A stretch of 64,000 nucleotides of DNA from Pseudomonas sp. P7548. GTDB taxonomy: Bacteria > Pseudomonadota > Gammaproteobacteria > Pseudomonadales > Pseudomonadaceae. A program made the position numbers and the translations under genes. Below the pieces are notes generated by a model, which was not told the origin of the DNA, made no database searches, and saw nothing but the letters and a program-made list of their open reading frames with translations. Where the stretch lies: positions 62,001 to 126,000 of the forward strand of contig NZ_JACARO010000002.1 of the NCBI RefSeq assembly GCF_013386585.1. The letters run 5' to 3'. The stretch's first letter is position 1. The number at the start of each line of letters is the position of its first letter. Below, piece after piece: positions 27,891-37,684 of the stretch.

Positions 27891-30341
27891 ATGTCTCAGG
27901 AACCGCTTGCACGAGAAGCAGAGGTAGCCGCATTTCGCGATGCCGTCTTGACCAAACTCACCTACGCGGTGGGCAAGGACCCGGATCACGCCTTCGACCA
28001 CGACTGGTTCGAAGCCATTGCCCTGGCCGCGCGCGACCAGATGGTCGACCACTGGATGAACCATACGCGGCATATCTACCGCAAAGGTCAGAAGCGGGTT
28101 TATTACCTTTCCCTGGAATTCCTGATTGGCCGCCTGCTCTACGACAGCCTGAGCAACCTGGGTGTGCTGGAAATCGCACGCGACGCCCTGTCCGAGCTGG
28201 GCGTGGACCTGGAGCGCATCCGCTTGCTGGAGCCCGACGCGGCGCTCGGCAACGGGGGGCTGGGCCGCCTGGCGGCGTGCTTCATGGAAAGCATGTCGAC
28301 CCTGGGCATTGCCGGCCACGGTTATGGCATTCGCTATGAGCATGGTTTGTTCCGCCAGGCGATTGTTGATGGCTGGCAGCAAGAGCAGACCGAGCGCTGG
28401 CTGGATTTCGGCAACCCGTGGGAGTTCGAGCGGGCTGAAGTGATCTACCCGATCGGCTTTGGCGGCAGTGTCGAGACCAAGGCCGATGCCTCGGGCAAGA
28501 TGATCCAGGTGTGGACGCCCAACGAAACCGTGCGCGCGGTGGCCTATGACACCCCGGTGGTCGGCTGGCGCGGCGCAAGCGTCAACACCTTGCGCCTGTG
28601 GCGTGCCCGGGCCGTGGAAGACCTGCACCTGGAGCGCTTCAACGCCGGTGACCACCTGGGCGCCGTCGCCGAAGTGGCCCGTGCCGAAAGCATCTCCCGG
28701 GTGCTTTACCCGGCCGACAGCACCGAAGCAGGGCAGGAACTGCGCCTGCGCCAGGAATACTTTTTCGTCGCCGCCTCCCTGCAAGACCTGCTGCGCCGCC
28801 ACAAGAACATGCACGGCTCGGTGCTGAGCCTGGGCGAGCACGCCGCAATCCAGCTTAACGACACCCACCCGTCCATCGCCGTGGCCGAGTTGATGCGCCA
28901 ACTGGTGGACCTGCACGACATCCCGTGGGAAGCCGCGTGGGACGTCACCGTTGAGACCCTTTCCTACACCAACCACACGCTCTTGCCCGAAGCCCTGGAA
29001 ACCTGGCCGGTCGGCTTGATGGAGCGCATGTTGCCGCGGCACATGCAGATCATTTACCTGATCAACGCCCAGCACATTGACTCGCTGCGGGCCAAAGGCA
29101 TCCACGATTTTGACGTGCTGCGCGCCGTGTCGCTGATCGAAGAAGATAACGGCCGCCGCGTGCGTATGGGCAACCTGGCGTTTCTTGGCTCCCATAGCGT
29201 CAACGGCGTGTCCGGTTTGCACACCCAGTTGATGCGCAGCACGGTGTTCTCCGAACTGCACAAGCTGTACCCGGAGCGCATCAACAACAAAACCAACGGC
29301 ATCACCTTCCGTCGTTGGCTGTACCAGGCCAACCCCAAGCTCACCGACATGTTGGTGGAAGCGTTGGGCCCGGACATCCTCGACAAGCCCGAGCAACGCC
29401 TGGTGGAGCTGGAGCCGTTCGCCGAGAAACAGGCGTTCCGCAAAGCCTTCGCCGAACAGCGCCTGCACAGCAAGCGTGCCCTGGCAGACATCATCCACGA
29501 GCGCCTGGGCATCTCAGTGAACCCGGCGGCGATGTTCGACGTGCAGGTCAAGCGTATCCACGAGTACAAACGCCAGCTGCTCAACCTGCTGCACACCGTG
29601 GCGCTGTACCAGGCCATCCGCGCCGAGCCCGGCACCGACTGGGTGCCACGGGTGAAGATTTTCGCCGGCAAGGCCGCGGCCAGTTATCACCAGGCGAAGT
29701 TGATCATCAAGCTGACCAACGACATCGCGCGCACCGTTAACAACGACCCGACCGTGCGCGGGTTGCTCAAGGTGGTGTTCCTGCCCAACTACAACGTCAG
29801 CCTGGCGGAGAGCATCATTCCCGCCGCCGACTTGTCGGAGCAGATCTCCACCGCAGGCTTCGAGGCCTCGGGCACCAGCAACATGAAGTTCGGCCTCAAC
29901 GGCGCGCTGACCATCGGCACCATGGACGGCGCCAACGTGGAGATGCACGAGCGCGTCGGTGCCGAACACATGTTCATCTTCGGCCTGAGCGCTCAACAAG
30001 TGGAGGCGCGCAAGCACGCCGGCGAGTTCAATGCCGGGCCGGACATCGCGGCCTCCCATCGCCTCAATGATGTGTTGCAGGCGATCCGTGGCGGGGTGTT
30101 CTCGCCGGATGATCCGGGCCGCTACGTGGGCCTGATCGACGGGCTGATCGATTACGACCGTTTCCTGGTGTGTGCCGACTTCGATTCGTACTGGGACGCC
30201 CAGGCACGGGTCGAAGCGCATTGGCACGACTCCAAGGCGTGGTGGCGTTCGGCGGTGTTGAATACGGCGCGGATGGGGTGGTTCAGCTCGGACCGCACCA
30301 TTCGCGAATACGCGACCGAGATCTGGAAAGCCCTCGACTGA
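27891..30341 (+). CDS. glgP: Glycogen/alpha-glucan phosphorylase
   Basis: GlgP releases glucose-1-phosphate from alpha-1,4-glucan. The 816-residue protein has the expected N-terminal WMNHTRHIYRKGQKRVYYLSLEF region, EPDAALGNGGLGRLAACF (about 110) and the substrate loop QLNDTHPSIAVAELMR (about 322). The pyridoxal-phosphate lysine is in ASGTSNMKFGLNG (about 666). No other glycogen genes are adjacent. The ATG at 27891 agrees with the family N-terminus. Confidence 0.96.
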   Translation: MSQEPLAREAEVAAFRDAVLTKLTYAVGKDPDHAFDHDWFEAIALAARDQMVDHWMNHTRHIYRKGQKRVYYLSLEFLIGRLLYDSLSNLGVLEIARDALSELGVDLERIRLLEPDAALGNGGLGRLAACFMESMSTLGIAGHGYGIRYEHGLFRQAIVDGWQQEQTERWLDFGNPWEFERAEVIYPIGFGGSVETKADASGKMIQVWTPNETVRAVAYDTPVVGWRGASVNTLRLWRARAVEDLHLERFNAGDHLGAVAEVARAESISRVLYPADSTEAGQELRLRQEYFFVAASLQDLLRRHKNMHGSVLSLGEHAAIQLNDTHPSIAVAELMRQLVDLHDIPWEAAWDVTVETLSYTNHTLLPEALETWPVGLMERMLPRHMQIIYLINAQHIDSLRAKGIHDFDVLRAVSLIEEDNGRRVRMGNLAFLGSHSVNGVSGLHTQLMRSTVFSELHKLYPERINNKTNGITFRRWLYQANPKLTDMLVEALGPDILDKPEQRLVELEPFAEKQAFRKAFAEQRLHSKRALADIIHERLGISVNPAAMFDVQVKRIHEYKRQLLNLLHTVALYQAIRAEPGTDWVPRVKIFAGKAAASYHQAKLIIKLTNDIARTVNNDPTVRGLLKVVFLPNYNVSLAESIIPAADLSEQISTAGFEASGTSNMKFGLNGALTIGTMDGANVEMHERVGAEHMFIFGLSAQQVEARKHAGEFNAGPDIAASHRLNDVLQAIRGGVFSPDDPGRYVGLIDGLIDYDRFLVCADFDSYWDAQARVEAHWHDSKAWWRSAVLNTARMGWFSSDRTIREYATEIWKALD

Positions 30342-30357
30342 CCACCGCAATACCGAA

Positions 30358-30482
30358 ATGTGGGAGCGGGCTTGTGTGGGAGCGGGCTTGCTCGCGAAGA
30401 CGGCGTGTCAGGCAACTCATCTGTTACTGACCCACCGCTTTCGCGAGCAAGCCCGCTCCCACACAAGTCTCCCTCCCACATT
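30358..30482. repeat. Nested REP doublet (GTGGGAGCGGGCTTG family)
   Basis: The left side begins TGTGGGAGCGGGCTTG and then restarts with TGTGGGAGCGGGCTTGCTCGC. The right arm is followed by ACAAGTCTCCCTCCCACA, a damaged remnant of the outer arm. This looks like one doublet inserted inside another. Confidence 0.8.
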
Positions 30483-30544
30483 GGTTCCGCGTCGATATAC
30501 TAGGCCTCGGTTTGCCCGCTTCGGGCTGCTTAGGGATATCGACC

Positions 30545-33500
30545 ATGCAATGGATTTTCATGCTGATTGGCCTGGCACTCGGCTGGACACTCGATGAGTC
30601 GTTCACCGATGCCGGTTTTGGTGCGCTGCTGGGGTTGGGGATCGGCCAGGCGATTCGCCTGTCGATGCTGTCGTCCCAGGCTAACCAGCAAGCACGTCAG
30701 TTGGAAACCACGCAGAAGGCGCTGATCGCATTGGGCGAACGCCTGCGGCAACTGGAAGTACCTGCCCCGGCGAGCAGTATTGCTGCCGAGCCCGTCGCCC
30801 CTGAACCCGAACCTCAACCCACCCCTGTCGCTGAGGCGCCTGAGCTTGTCTGGGAGCTGCCCGCCGAACTGGCGCCCGTGGCGATGGTTGCCGAGCCCAG
30901 CCAACCGCTGCCGGATGACGTCTGGGCACCTGCTCCCGCCCCACGTCCCGCTGAGCCCGTGACGCCCCGTGGTCCCAACCTGATCGAGCGCGCCATCAGC
31001 GGTGCGCGCAATTGGCTGTTGGGTGGCAACACCGTGCTGCGGGTTGGCGTGGTGCTGTTGTTCCTCGGCCTGGCTTTCCTGCTGCGCTACGCCACCGAAG
31101 GCATGGTGGTGCCGATCGAGCTGCGTTACGCCGGCGTTGCCGCAGCCGCGGTTGGCCTGCTGGGCTTGGGCTGGTGGCTGCGCCTGCGTAACAGTAATTA
31201 CGGGCTGATGCTGCAAGGCACCGGGATCGCGGTGCTGTACCTGACGGTGTTTGCCGCGATGCGCCTGCACCCGCTGATCGACCCCGGGGCGGCGCTGGGC
31301 CTGCTGGTGGCGGTGACGGTGTTCTCGGCGATCCTGGCGATTACCCAGGACGCCTTGGGCCTGGCCTGCGCGGCGGCGTTGGGCGGTTTTGCGGCGCCGA
31401 TCCTCACCTCTACCGGTGCCGGTAACCATGTGGCGTTGTTCAGCTATTTCGCGCTGCTCAACGCCGGCATCCTCGCCATCGCCTGGTTCAAGGCCTGGCG
31501 CCTGCTCAACCTGATCGGCTTTGTCGGCACCTTCGGCATCGGCTTTGCGTGGGGCATGCGCTCTTACACGCCGGAGTTGTTGTGGAGCACCGAACCCTTC
31601 CTGATCCTGTTTTTCCTGATGTACCTGGCCATCGGCCTGCTGTTCGCCCGGCGCAAGTTGCTGGAGATGCGCGACGCCCCTGAGGACGACAGCCGTAGCG
31701 CCCTGCTGCGCTGGTCGGCGGCCAAGGGTGACTATATCGACGGCAGCATGCTGTTCGGCCCGCCGCTGGTGGGCTTTGGCTTGCAGTTTGCGCTGGTGCA
31801 GCACCTGGAATTCGCGGCGGCGTTCAGCGCCCTCGGCCTGGGCATTATCTACATGGCCCTGGCTCGCATGCTCAGTGGCGGGCGCGCGTTGCTGCTGGCG
31901 GAGACCTGCTTGGCTCTGGGCGTGATCTTCGCCAGCCTGGCGATTCCCCTGGGCCTGGATGCGCGCTGGACCGCTGCGGCATGGGCCGTGGAGGGCGCCG
32001 GGATACTGTGGCTGGGTGTGCGCCAACAGCGGCCGCTGGCGCGGGCCTTCGGTTTGTTGCTGCAACTGGGCTCGGCGGTGGCGTTCCTCAGCGAGTTGCG
32101 CATGGGGGAGCACAGCCTGCTCGACGGCGCGCCGTTGGGCGCGTTGCTACTGGGCGCTGCGCTGCTGTTCAGTTTCGATCAACTGCGCAAAGCCTCCACC
32201 GAGCAGGCGTCGGAGTGGGAACGCAAAGGCTTGCCGGTGCTGGCGAGCCTGGGCCTGGGCTTCCTTTACCTGCTGGCGCCGTTGCTGTTGCAGGCCCAAG
32301 GCACGGCCATCAGTTGGGCCCTCGCCGGCCTGGCGACACTGTTTGTCGGCTTGCGCATCGGCTCGCGCACCTTCCTGTTCACTGCGTTCGCCGTGCAGTT
32401 GCTGGGCGGCGCGTTGTTCCTGTTGCGCTTGCAGGGCGGCGATGGGGCGGCGGTGTTCAGTGCGGGCTGGGGCGGTTTGCTGACGGCATCGCTGATCGGC
32501 CTTGCATTGGTTGGCGGCATGCTGCTGGCGGCGCGTGACGATATGGTGCGCGGTGATGTGCGCTTGCTGCGCGGGCTGTCAGTGGTGCTGCTGGCGGGGC
32601 TGGTGCTGATCAATCTCGCGGTGCTGTTCGTGCTGCCGTGGGAAAGCGCCAGCGGTGTGTGGGCGGCCAGTGGGGTGTTGATCATCTGGCTGAGCCTGTA
32701 CCTGCAACAGCGCGTCAGCTTTGTATTCGGCTTGCTGCTGCAAGTGGTCGGCGGTGCTTCGTTCCTGCTGTCGGTGCCGCAACTGCTGGGGCCGCTGACT
32801 AGCGAAGGATTGCGCCCGCTGGCCCACAGTGGCTTCTGGACGCCGATGGTGCTGGGCCTGGCGGCGCTCGTGGGCGCCTGGCGCCTGCAGCGCGAACCCC
32901 ATGCGCCGGTGTTTGACGTACTGAAACTGCAACGGCTGTCCGACCTGCTGCTGGTGTGGGGCGCGGCCTGGTGGACGCTGGCGCTGACCGGAGAAGTGCT
33001 GCGGTTTGTCCCGCAGGCACTGCAAGGTGCGTTCCTGCTGGGTATCGCCGCGATCAGCGTGGCGATCTGGGCACTGCTGGCCGAGCGCCTGCGCTGGGCG
33101 TCGCTGGGCATGCTGTGCACGTTGCTGATGCCGGCTGCCGGCGTGGTGTTGCTGGTGTCTGCCCATGCCTACTACCACCCGGCTGCGCAGTTCGGCTGGC
33201 TGGCCTGGTTCGCCGTGTTTGCGGTGCATTTCATTTCGCTGCGTCGCCTGGCGGCCGTCGTGCCTGGCAAGGTGCTGAGCGTAGCCCATGTGTTGGGCTG
33301 TTGGATGCTGATCGGCGTGCTGGCGCTGGAGTTGCGTTACGGTCTGCTGTCTCTGTCGGCCGAATACAACGCCTGGCGCTGGTTGGGCTGGGCGATCCTG
33401 CCAAGCCTGTACCTGGTACTGGCAGCCGCACCACGCAGCTGGCCATGGCCGGTGTCGGCGTACCCGCGTGAATACCGTGTGCTGGCGGCATTGCCGCTGG

Positions 33501-34075
33501 CGGTGTTGATGCTCGGCTGGTTCTGGCTGGCAAACACGTTCAGCGATGGCGTGGCCAAGCCGCTGCCCTATGTACCGTTGCTCAACCCGCTGGACCTGGG
33601 CCTGCTGTTTGCGCTGTTGGGCGTTTACCTGTGGTCACGCAGCGTGGCGCCGCAACGCGGGCCGAGGGTGGAACTGATCGCCCAGGGTGTTGCCGGTATT
33701 TCGTTGTTTGCGTTCTTTACGGCCCTGGTGATGCGCACCGCTCATCATTGGGGCGGTGTGCCGTTCCAGGCGGATGCATTGCTCGAATCCATGCTGGTGC
33801 AGGCGGGCCTGTCGATCGTGTGGACGCTGATCGCCCTCGGCCTGATGATCGGCGGCCACCTGCGTCATCGTCGCGAAGTGTGGCTGATCGGCGCGGCCTT
33901 GATTGCGCTGGTGGTGGCCAAGCTGTTCTTTGTCGAGCTGAGCAACCGGGGCGGCCTGGCGCGGATTGTGTCGTTTATCGGCGTGGGCGGGTTGCTGCTG
34001 GTGGTGGGCTACTTTGCGCCGCTGCCCCCTAAACGTGCCGAACCTGTGATTGAAACCGAAGGAGCGTCTTCTTGA
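30545..34075 (+). CDS. DUF2339 polytopic membrane protein
   Basis: This 1176-residue protein begins with a short membrane segment (MQWIFMLIGLALGWTL). It continues with a coiled-coil stretch (about 40-78, QANQQARQLETTQKALIALGERLRQ), a Pro/Glu/Ala-rich linker (about 78-145) and then more than 20 predicted membrane helices to the end. This is the DUF2339 architecture; the function is unknown. The ATG at 30545 starts at the first hydrophobic helix. Its stop overlaps the start of the DUF3999 gene (TGATG), a pairing that suggests one inner-membrane complex. Confidence 0.87.
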   Translation: MQWIFMLIGLALGWTLDESFTDAGFGALLGLGIGQAIRLSMLSSQANQQARQLETTQKALIALGERLRQLEVPAPASSIAAEPVAPEPEPQPTPVAEAPELVWELPAELAPVAMVAEPSQPLPDDVWAPAPAPRPAEPVTPRGPNLIERAISGARNWLLGGNTVLRVGVVLLFLGLAFLLRYATEGMVVPIELRYAGVAAAAVGLLGLGWWLRLRNSNYGLMLQGTGIAVLYLTVFAAMRLHPLIDPGAALGLLVAVTVFSAILAITQDALGLACAAALGGFAAPILTSTGAGNHVALFSYFALLNAGILAIAWFKAWRLLNLIGFVGTFGIGFAWGMRSYTPELLWSTEPFLILFFLMYLAIGLLFARRKLLEMRDAPEDDSRSALLRWSAAKGDYIDGSMLFGPPLVGFGLQFALVQHLEFAAAFSALGLGIIYMALARMLSGGRALLLAETCLALGVIFASLAIPLGLDARWTAAAWAVEGAGILWLGVRQQRPLARAFGLLLQLGSAVAFLSELRMGEHSLLDGAPLGALLLGAALLFSFDQLRKASTEQASEWERKGLPVLASLGLGFLYLLAPLLLQAQGTAISWALAGLATLFVGLRIGSRTFLFTAFAVQLLGGALFLLRLQGGDGAAVFSAGWGGLLTASLIGLALVGGMLLAARDDMVRGDVRLLRGLSVVLLAGLVLINLAVLFVLPWESASGVWAASGVLIIWLSLYLQQRVSFVFGLLLQVVGGASFLLSVPQLLGPLTSEGLRPLAHSGFWTPMVLGLAALVGAWRLQREPHAPVFDVLKLQRLSDLLLVWGAAWWTLALTGEVLRFVPQALQGAFLLGIAAISVAIWALLAERLRWASLGMLCTLLMPAAGVVLLVSAHAYYHPAAQFGWLAWFAVFAVHFISLRRLAAVVPGKVLSVAHVLGCWMLIGVLALELRYGLLSLSAEYNAWRWLGWAILPSLYLVLAAAPRSWPWPVSAYPREYRVLAALPLAVLMLGWFWLANTFSDGVAKPLPYVPLLNPLDLGLLFALLGVYLWSRSVAPQRGPRVELIAQGVAGISLFAFFTALVMRTAHHWGGVPFQADALLESMLVQAGLSIVWTLIALGLMIGGHLRHRREVWLIGAALIALVVAKLFFVELSNRGGLARIVSFIGVGGLLLVVGYFAPLPPKRAEPVIETEGASS

Positions 34076-35430
34076 TGGGCAAGTTGAGTCTGGGCGGGTT
34101 GGCGGTATGGATGGCGTGCGCGGCGGCAGTTGCCCAGGAAGGGCCGGCCGACTTCACCACGCATGTGCCGCTGGCGGTGAGCGGCAACGGCCCCTGGTAT
34201 CGCCTGGAGCTGCCGCTGGCGGTGCAGTTGAGCGCGCGCCAGGCGGATCTCAGTGATGTGCGGGTGTTCAACGCGGCGGGTGAACCCCAGGCCTATGCGT
34301 TGTCCCGTCAATCGTCGCAGCCCACCGAAAGTCGCGCGGTGACCGACGTGAAGTGGTTCCCGCTGTACGCCGCTGATACCCAACAGGCGTTGCCGGGCGT
34401 GGTGATGAAGGCCACTACCGAGGGTGCCCTGGTGGAGATCAAGCCAGCCACCGCGCCCAAGCCCGGCAAGCAGGTGCTGCGCGGCTGGGTGTTGGACGCC
34501 AGTGCGATCAAGGCGCCGTTGCAGCAACTGAACCTGGATTGGAGCCGGGAGCAGGACGGGTTCCAGCGTTTCAGCATCGAAGCCAGCGATGATTTGCAAC
34601 ACTGGGAGTCGTGGGGCGATGGCCAGGTGGCGCGCCTGTCGTTTGCCGACGAACGGGTCGAGCAGCATGACGTCAGCTTGCCGGGGCAGTCGGCGCGTTA
34701 CCTGCGATTGGTCTGGCAGGGGCAGGCCGCGCCGCTGCTGACGTCAGCCAAGTTGACCAGCGCTACCCGCAGCAGCCTGCCAATGCCATTGGTGTGGTCG
34801 CAGCCGTTGTCGGGCACGCGGCTCAAGGCGGGGGAGTACAGCTGGCAACTGCCGACGGGGCTGAATGTCGAGCGCCTGCGCATCGAGTTGAAACAGCCCA
34901 ACACGCTGGCGCCGGTGACGCTGGCGGGGCGGCGTGAAGCCAACCAAGCCTGGCAACCCCTGAGCAATGGCTTGCTGTATCGCCTGGCCCAGAATGGCCA
35001 GGAGGTGGTGCAGGATGAGTTGCCGTTGCCGGGCCAGGCTGTGACCGAACTCAAATTGCAGGTCGACGAGCGCGGCGGTGGCCTGGGCGTCGACGCACCG
35101 GCCGTGCGTTTTGCCGTACGCTCCACGCAACTGGTGTTTTTGGCGCGGGGTGAGCCGCCGTTCACCTTGGCGCTGGGCAATGGCGCCGTGAAGGCGGCGA
35201 ACCTGCCGTTATCGACTCTGATTCCCGACTACAGCGCCGAGCGCCTGAAGACCCTGGGGCAGGCCAGGACCGTGGGCGAGGCGGTGGTCAGTGCGTCGGT
35301 TGCAGCGGTGTCGCCCCCTGTTGGTGCCGACTGGAAGAAGCTGGGCCTGTGGGCTGTACTTCTGCTCGGCGTGGCGGCGCTGGGAGGCATGGCCTACAGT
35401 CTGTTGCGCAAGCCCGTGGCCAAACCGTGA
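34075..35430 (+). CDS. DUF3999 membrane-anchored protein
   Basis: This 451-residue protein has an N-terminal signal sequence (LSLGGLAVWMACAAAVAQ), a large beta-rich periplasmic region and one C-terminal membrane helix (LGLWAVLLLGVAALGGMAYSLL) with a short basic tail. It matches the DUF3999 pattern; the function is unknown. The region around residues 60-200 resembles carbohydrate-binding-like beta sandwiches, which is only a fold impression. It is translationally coupled to the DUF2339 gene. Confidence 0.82.
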   Translation: MGKLSLGGLAVWMACAAAVAQEGPADFTTHVPLAVSGNGPWYRLELPLAVQLSARQADLSDVRVFNAAGEPQAYALSRQSSQPTESRAVTDVKWFPLYAADTQQALPGVVMKATTEGALVEIKPATAPKPGKQVLRGWVLDASAIKAPLQQLNLDWSREQDGFQRFSIEASDDLQHWESWGDGQVARLSFADERVEQHDVSLPGQSARYLRLVWQGQAAPLLTSAKLTSATRSSLPMPLVWSQPLSGTRLKAGEYSWQLPTGLNVERLRIELKQPNTLAPVTLAGRREANQAWQPLSNGLLYRLAQNGQEVVQDELPLPGQAVTELKLQVDERGGGLGVDAPAVRFAVRSTQLVFLARGEPPFTLALGNGAVKAANLPLSTLIPDYSAERLKTLGQARTVGEAVVSASVAAVSPPVGADWKKLGLWAVLLLGVAALGGMAYSLLRKPVAKP

Positions 35431-35526
35431 ACTCTATTGGTGTTAAATCCTCTGATGAGAGGAAATAAGCCCCGACTCGCGTTAAACTGCGCGGGTTTTT
35501 AGCCCCCCCATTCTCCGGAGCCTTAC

Positions 35527-36537
35527 ATGTCCCGCGTTACCTTGAGTCGCTATTTGATTGAGCAGACCCGCAGCAACAACACGCCTGCCGATCTGCGCTT
35601 CCTTATCGAAGTGGTGGCGCGTGCTTGCAAGGAAATCAGCCACGCCGTGTCCAAAGGCGCACTGGGTGGTGTCCTGGGCAGCATGGGCACTGAAAACGTG
35701 CAGGGCGAAGTGCAGAAGAAACTCGACGTGCTGTCCAACGAGATCCTGCTCGAAGCCAACGAATGGGGCGGTCACCTGGCCGGCATGGCGTCCGAAGAAA
35801 TGGACAACGCCTACCAGATCCCGGGCAAATACCCGAAAGGCGCGTACCTGTTGGTATTCGACCCACTGGACGGCTCGTCCAACATCGACATCAACGCACC
35901 GGTCGGCACCATCTTCTCGGTACTGCGTTGCCCGAACGAGTACCTGAGCCAGAACGAAGCCCTGAACGAAAAGGCCTTCCTGCAGCCGGGCACCGAGCAG
36001 GTCGCGGCCGGCTACGCGATCTACGGCCCGCAGACCATGCTGGTACTGACCCTGGGCGACGGCGTCAAGGGCTTCACCCTGGACCGTGAAATGGGCAGCT
36101 TCGTGCTGACCCACGAAGACATCTCCATTCCTGCCTCCACCCAGGAATTTGCCATCAACATGTCCAACCAGCGCCACTGGGAAGCCCCGGTACAGCGCTA
36201 CGTGAATGAGTTGATGGAAGGCGAGGAAGGCCCGTTGAAGAAGAACTTCAACATGCGCTGGGTCGCTGCGATGGTGGCTGACGTACACCGTATCCTGACC
36301 CGTGGTGGCCTGTTCATGTACCCACGCGACAGCCGCGAGCCGTCCAAGCCGGGCAAGCTGCGCTTGATGTATGAAGCCAACCCGATGTCCTTCCTGGTCG
36401 AGCAGGCGGGTGGCGCGTCCACCGACGGCCATCAGCGCATCCTCGACATCCAGCCTGAGGGCCTGCACCAGCGTGTGGCGGTGTTCCTGGGTTCGAAGGA
36501 AGAAGTTGAGCGCGTGACCGCCTACCACAAGCAGTAA
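35527..36537 (+). CDS. fbp: Fructose-1,6-bisphosphatase class 1
   Basis: Fbp hydrolyses fructose-1,6-bisphosphate in gluconeogenesis. The 336-residue protein has the metal/phosphate motif [16 protein letters not shown] (about 113-128), the upstream acidic site [13 protein letters not shown], and the C-terminal [21 protein letters not shown] ribosome site precedes the ATG by 6 bases. It is a single gene with its own terminator. Confidence 0.97.
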   Translation: MSRVTLSRYLIEQTRSNNTPADLRFLIEVVARACKEISHAVSKGALGGVLGSMGTENVQGEVQKKLDVLSNEILLEANEWGGHLAGMASEEMDNAYQIPGKYPKGAYLLVFDPLDGSSNIDINAPVGTIFSVLRCPNEYLSQNEALNEKAFLQPGTEQVAAGYAIYGPQTMLVLTLGDGVKGFTLDREMGSFVLTHEDISIPASTQEFAINMSNQRHWEAPVQRYVNELMEGEEGPLKKNFNMRWVAAMVADVHRILTRGGLFMYPRDSREPSKPGKLRLMYEANPMSFLVEQAGGASTDGHQRILDIQPEGLHQRVAVFLGSKEEVERVTAYHKQ

Positions 36538-36587
36538 GTGGCGGCGACCGGTCATCTGCGTTGTTGTGAGCCGGATCACCCTTGAAG

Positions 36588-36625
36588 AAGCCCCGAAACG
36601 TTTCAGCGTTTCGGGGCTTTTTTTG
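36588..36625 (+). terminator. Intrinsic terminator of fbp
   Basis: AGCCCCGAAACG-TTTCA-GCGTTTCGGGGCT is followed by seven T residues. It is a strong stem about 50 bases after the fbp stop. Confidence 0.93.
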
Positions 36626-36713
36626 TTTTTGCTCATCGGGAACCAGACACCCCTTTTCCCTTCTAAGCTTCTGGCAGATACCCACGCTGCTTCGTCTCTC
36701 CAGGAGTTATCCC

Positions 36714-36968
36714 ATGTCGTTACGCCGTCTCGCCCTGCTGACTTTTTGCGTGCTTTTGGCCGCCTGCAGCAAGGTCAATCAGGAAAATTACGCGAAGCTG
36801 TCGGCTGGCATGGCCAAGGCTGAGGTGGAGTCGTTGCTGGGCAAGCCGACCGATTGTTCCGGCGCACTGGGCATGTCCAGCTGCACGTGGGGCGATAAAA
36901 ACAGCTTTATCAGCGTGCAATACGCCGGTGACAAAGTTCTGATGTTTTCCGGGCAAGGCCTGAAGTAA
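36714..36968 (+). CDS. Small lipoprotein, BamE/SmpA-like fold
   Basis: This 84-residue protein has a lipoprotein signal MSLRRLALLTFCVLLAAC-S (lipobox LAAC) and a short domain NYAKLSAGMAKAEVESLLGKPTDC. That domain has the helix-turn pattern of SmpA/OmlA-type proteins, followed by two beta strands and a pair of cysteines (TDC...SSC) that may form a disulfide. The role is unknown. The ATG at 36714 has CAGGAG 7 bases before it. It is followed 30 bases later by the lipocalin gene, so the two probably form a unit. Confidence 0.8.
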   Translation: MSLRRLALLTFCVLLAACSKVNQENYAKLSAGMAKAEVESLLGKPTDCSGALGMSSCTWGDKNSFISVQYAGDKVLMFSGQGLK

Positions 36969-36998
36969 ACCGGGGCGCGAGCCTGCGGGAGAAAAAGA

Positions 36999-37568
36999 AT
37001 GATGCGTTTTGTTTTATACCTTTGTGCCAGCCTGTTTTTGGCGGGCTGCGCCAGCCATTCTGGCGACGATCTGCAACCCAAGACAGCGAGCAACGTCAAC
37101 CTCAAGCGTTACCAGGGCACCTGGTATGAGTTGGCCCGATTGCCGATGTACTTCCAGCGCAACTGCGCCCAGTCCGAAGCCCGTTACACGCTGTTGCCCG
37201 ATGGCGACATGTCGGTGTTCAACCGCTGCCTGACGACCGAATGGAAGTGGGAAGAAGCCAAAGGCACGGCCACGCCGCAAGTACCGGGCAAGACCGACAA
37301 GCTCTGGGTGGAATTCAATAACTGGTTCACGTCGCTGCTGCCGGGCGTCGCCAAGGGCGACTACTGGGTGCTGTACGTCAGTGATGACTACAAGACCGCG
37401 ATTGTGGGCAGCCCCAGCCGACGCTACATGTGGATCCTGTCGCGCACGCCAACCGTGAATGCCGACACCCGCGAGGACCTGCTGAGCAGGGCGCGGCAGC
37501 AGGGGTACGACACCACACGTTTGATCTGGCGCACGTCGGACAAACAGATGGCCAAGACCTCGCAATAA
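36999..37568 (+). CDS. Outer-membrane lipocalin (Blc type)
   Basis: This 189-residue lipoprotein has signal MMRFVLYLCASLFLAGC-A and a lipocalin barrel. The lipocalin signature is VNLKRYQGTWYELARLPMYF (about 33-52) and the second structurally conserved region is DYWVLYVSDDYKTAIVGSPSR. Blc-type proteins bind fatty acids or lysophospholipids at the outer membrane. The ATG at 36999 or the adjacent one at 37002 could be used. Confidence 0.88.
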   Translation: MMRFVLYLCASLFLAGCASHSGDDLQPKTASNVNLKRYQGTWYELARLPMYFQRNCAQSEARYTLLPDGDMSVFNRCLTTEWKWEEAKGTATPQVPGKTDKLWVEFNNWFTSLLPGVAKGDYWVLYVSDDYKTAIVGSPSRRYMWILSRTPTVNADTREDLLSRARQQGYDTTRLIWRTSDKQMAKTSQ

Positions 37569-37590
37569 GCCTGGGTCACCGCCGATCATA

Positions 37591-37683
37591 AATGTGGGAG
37601 CGGGCTTGCTCGCGAACGCGGTATATCAGTACCAGATGCAATGGCTGACACACCGCTTTCGCGAGCAAGCCCGCTCCCACAGT
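37591..37683. repeat. REP doublet (GTGGGAGCGGGCTTGCTCGCGA family)
   Basis: Inverted arms AATGTGGGAGCGGGCTTGCT and AGCAAGCCCGCTCCCACA. It fills the space between the convergent lipocalin and hutF genes. Confidence 0.92.
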
Positions 37684-37684
37684 T

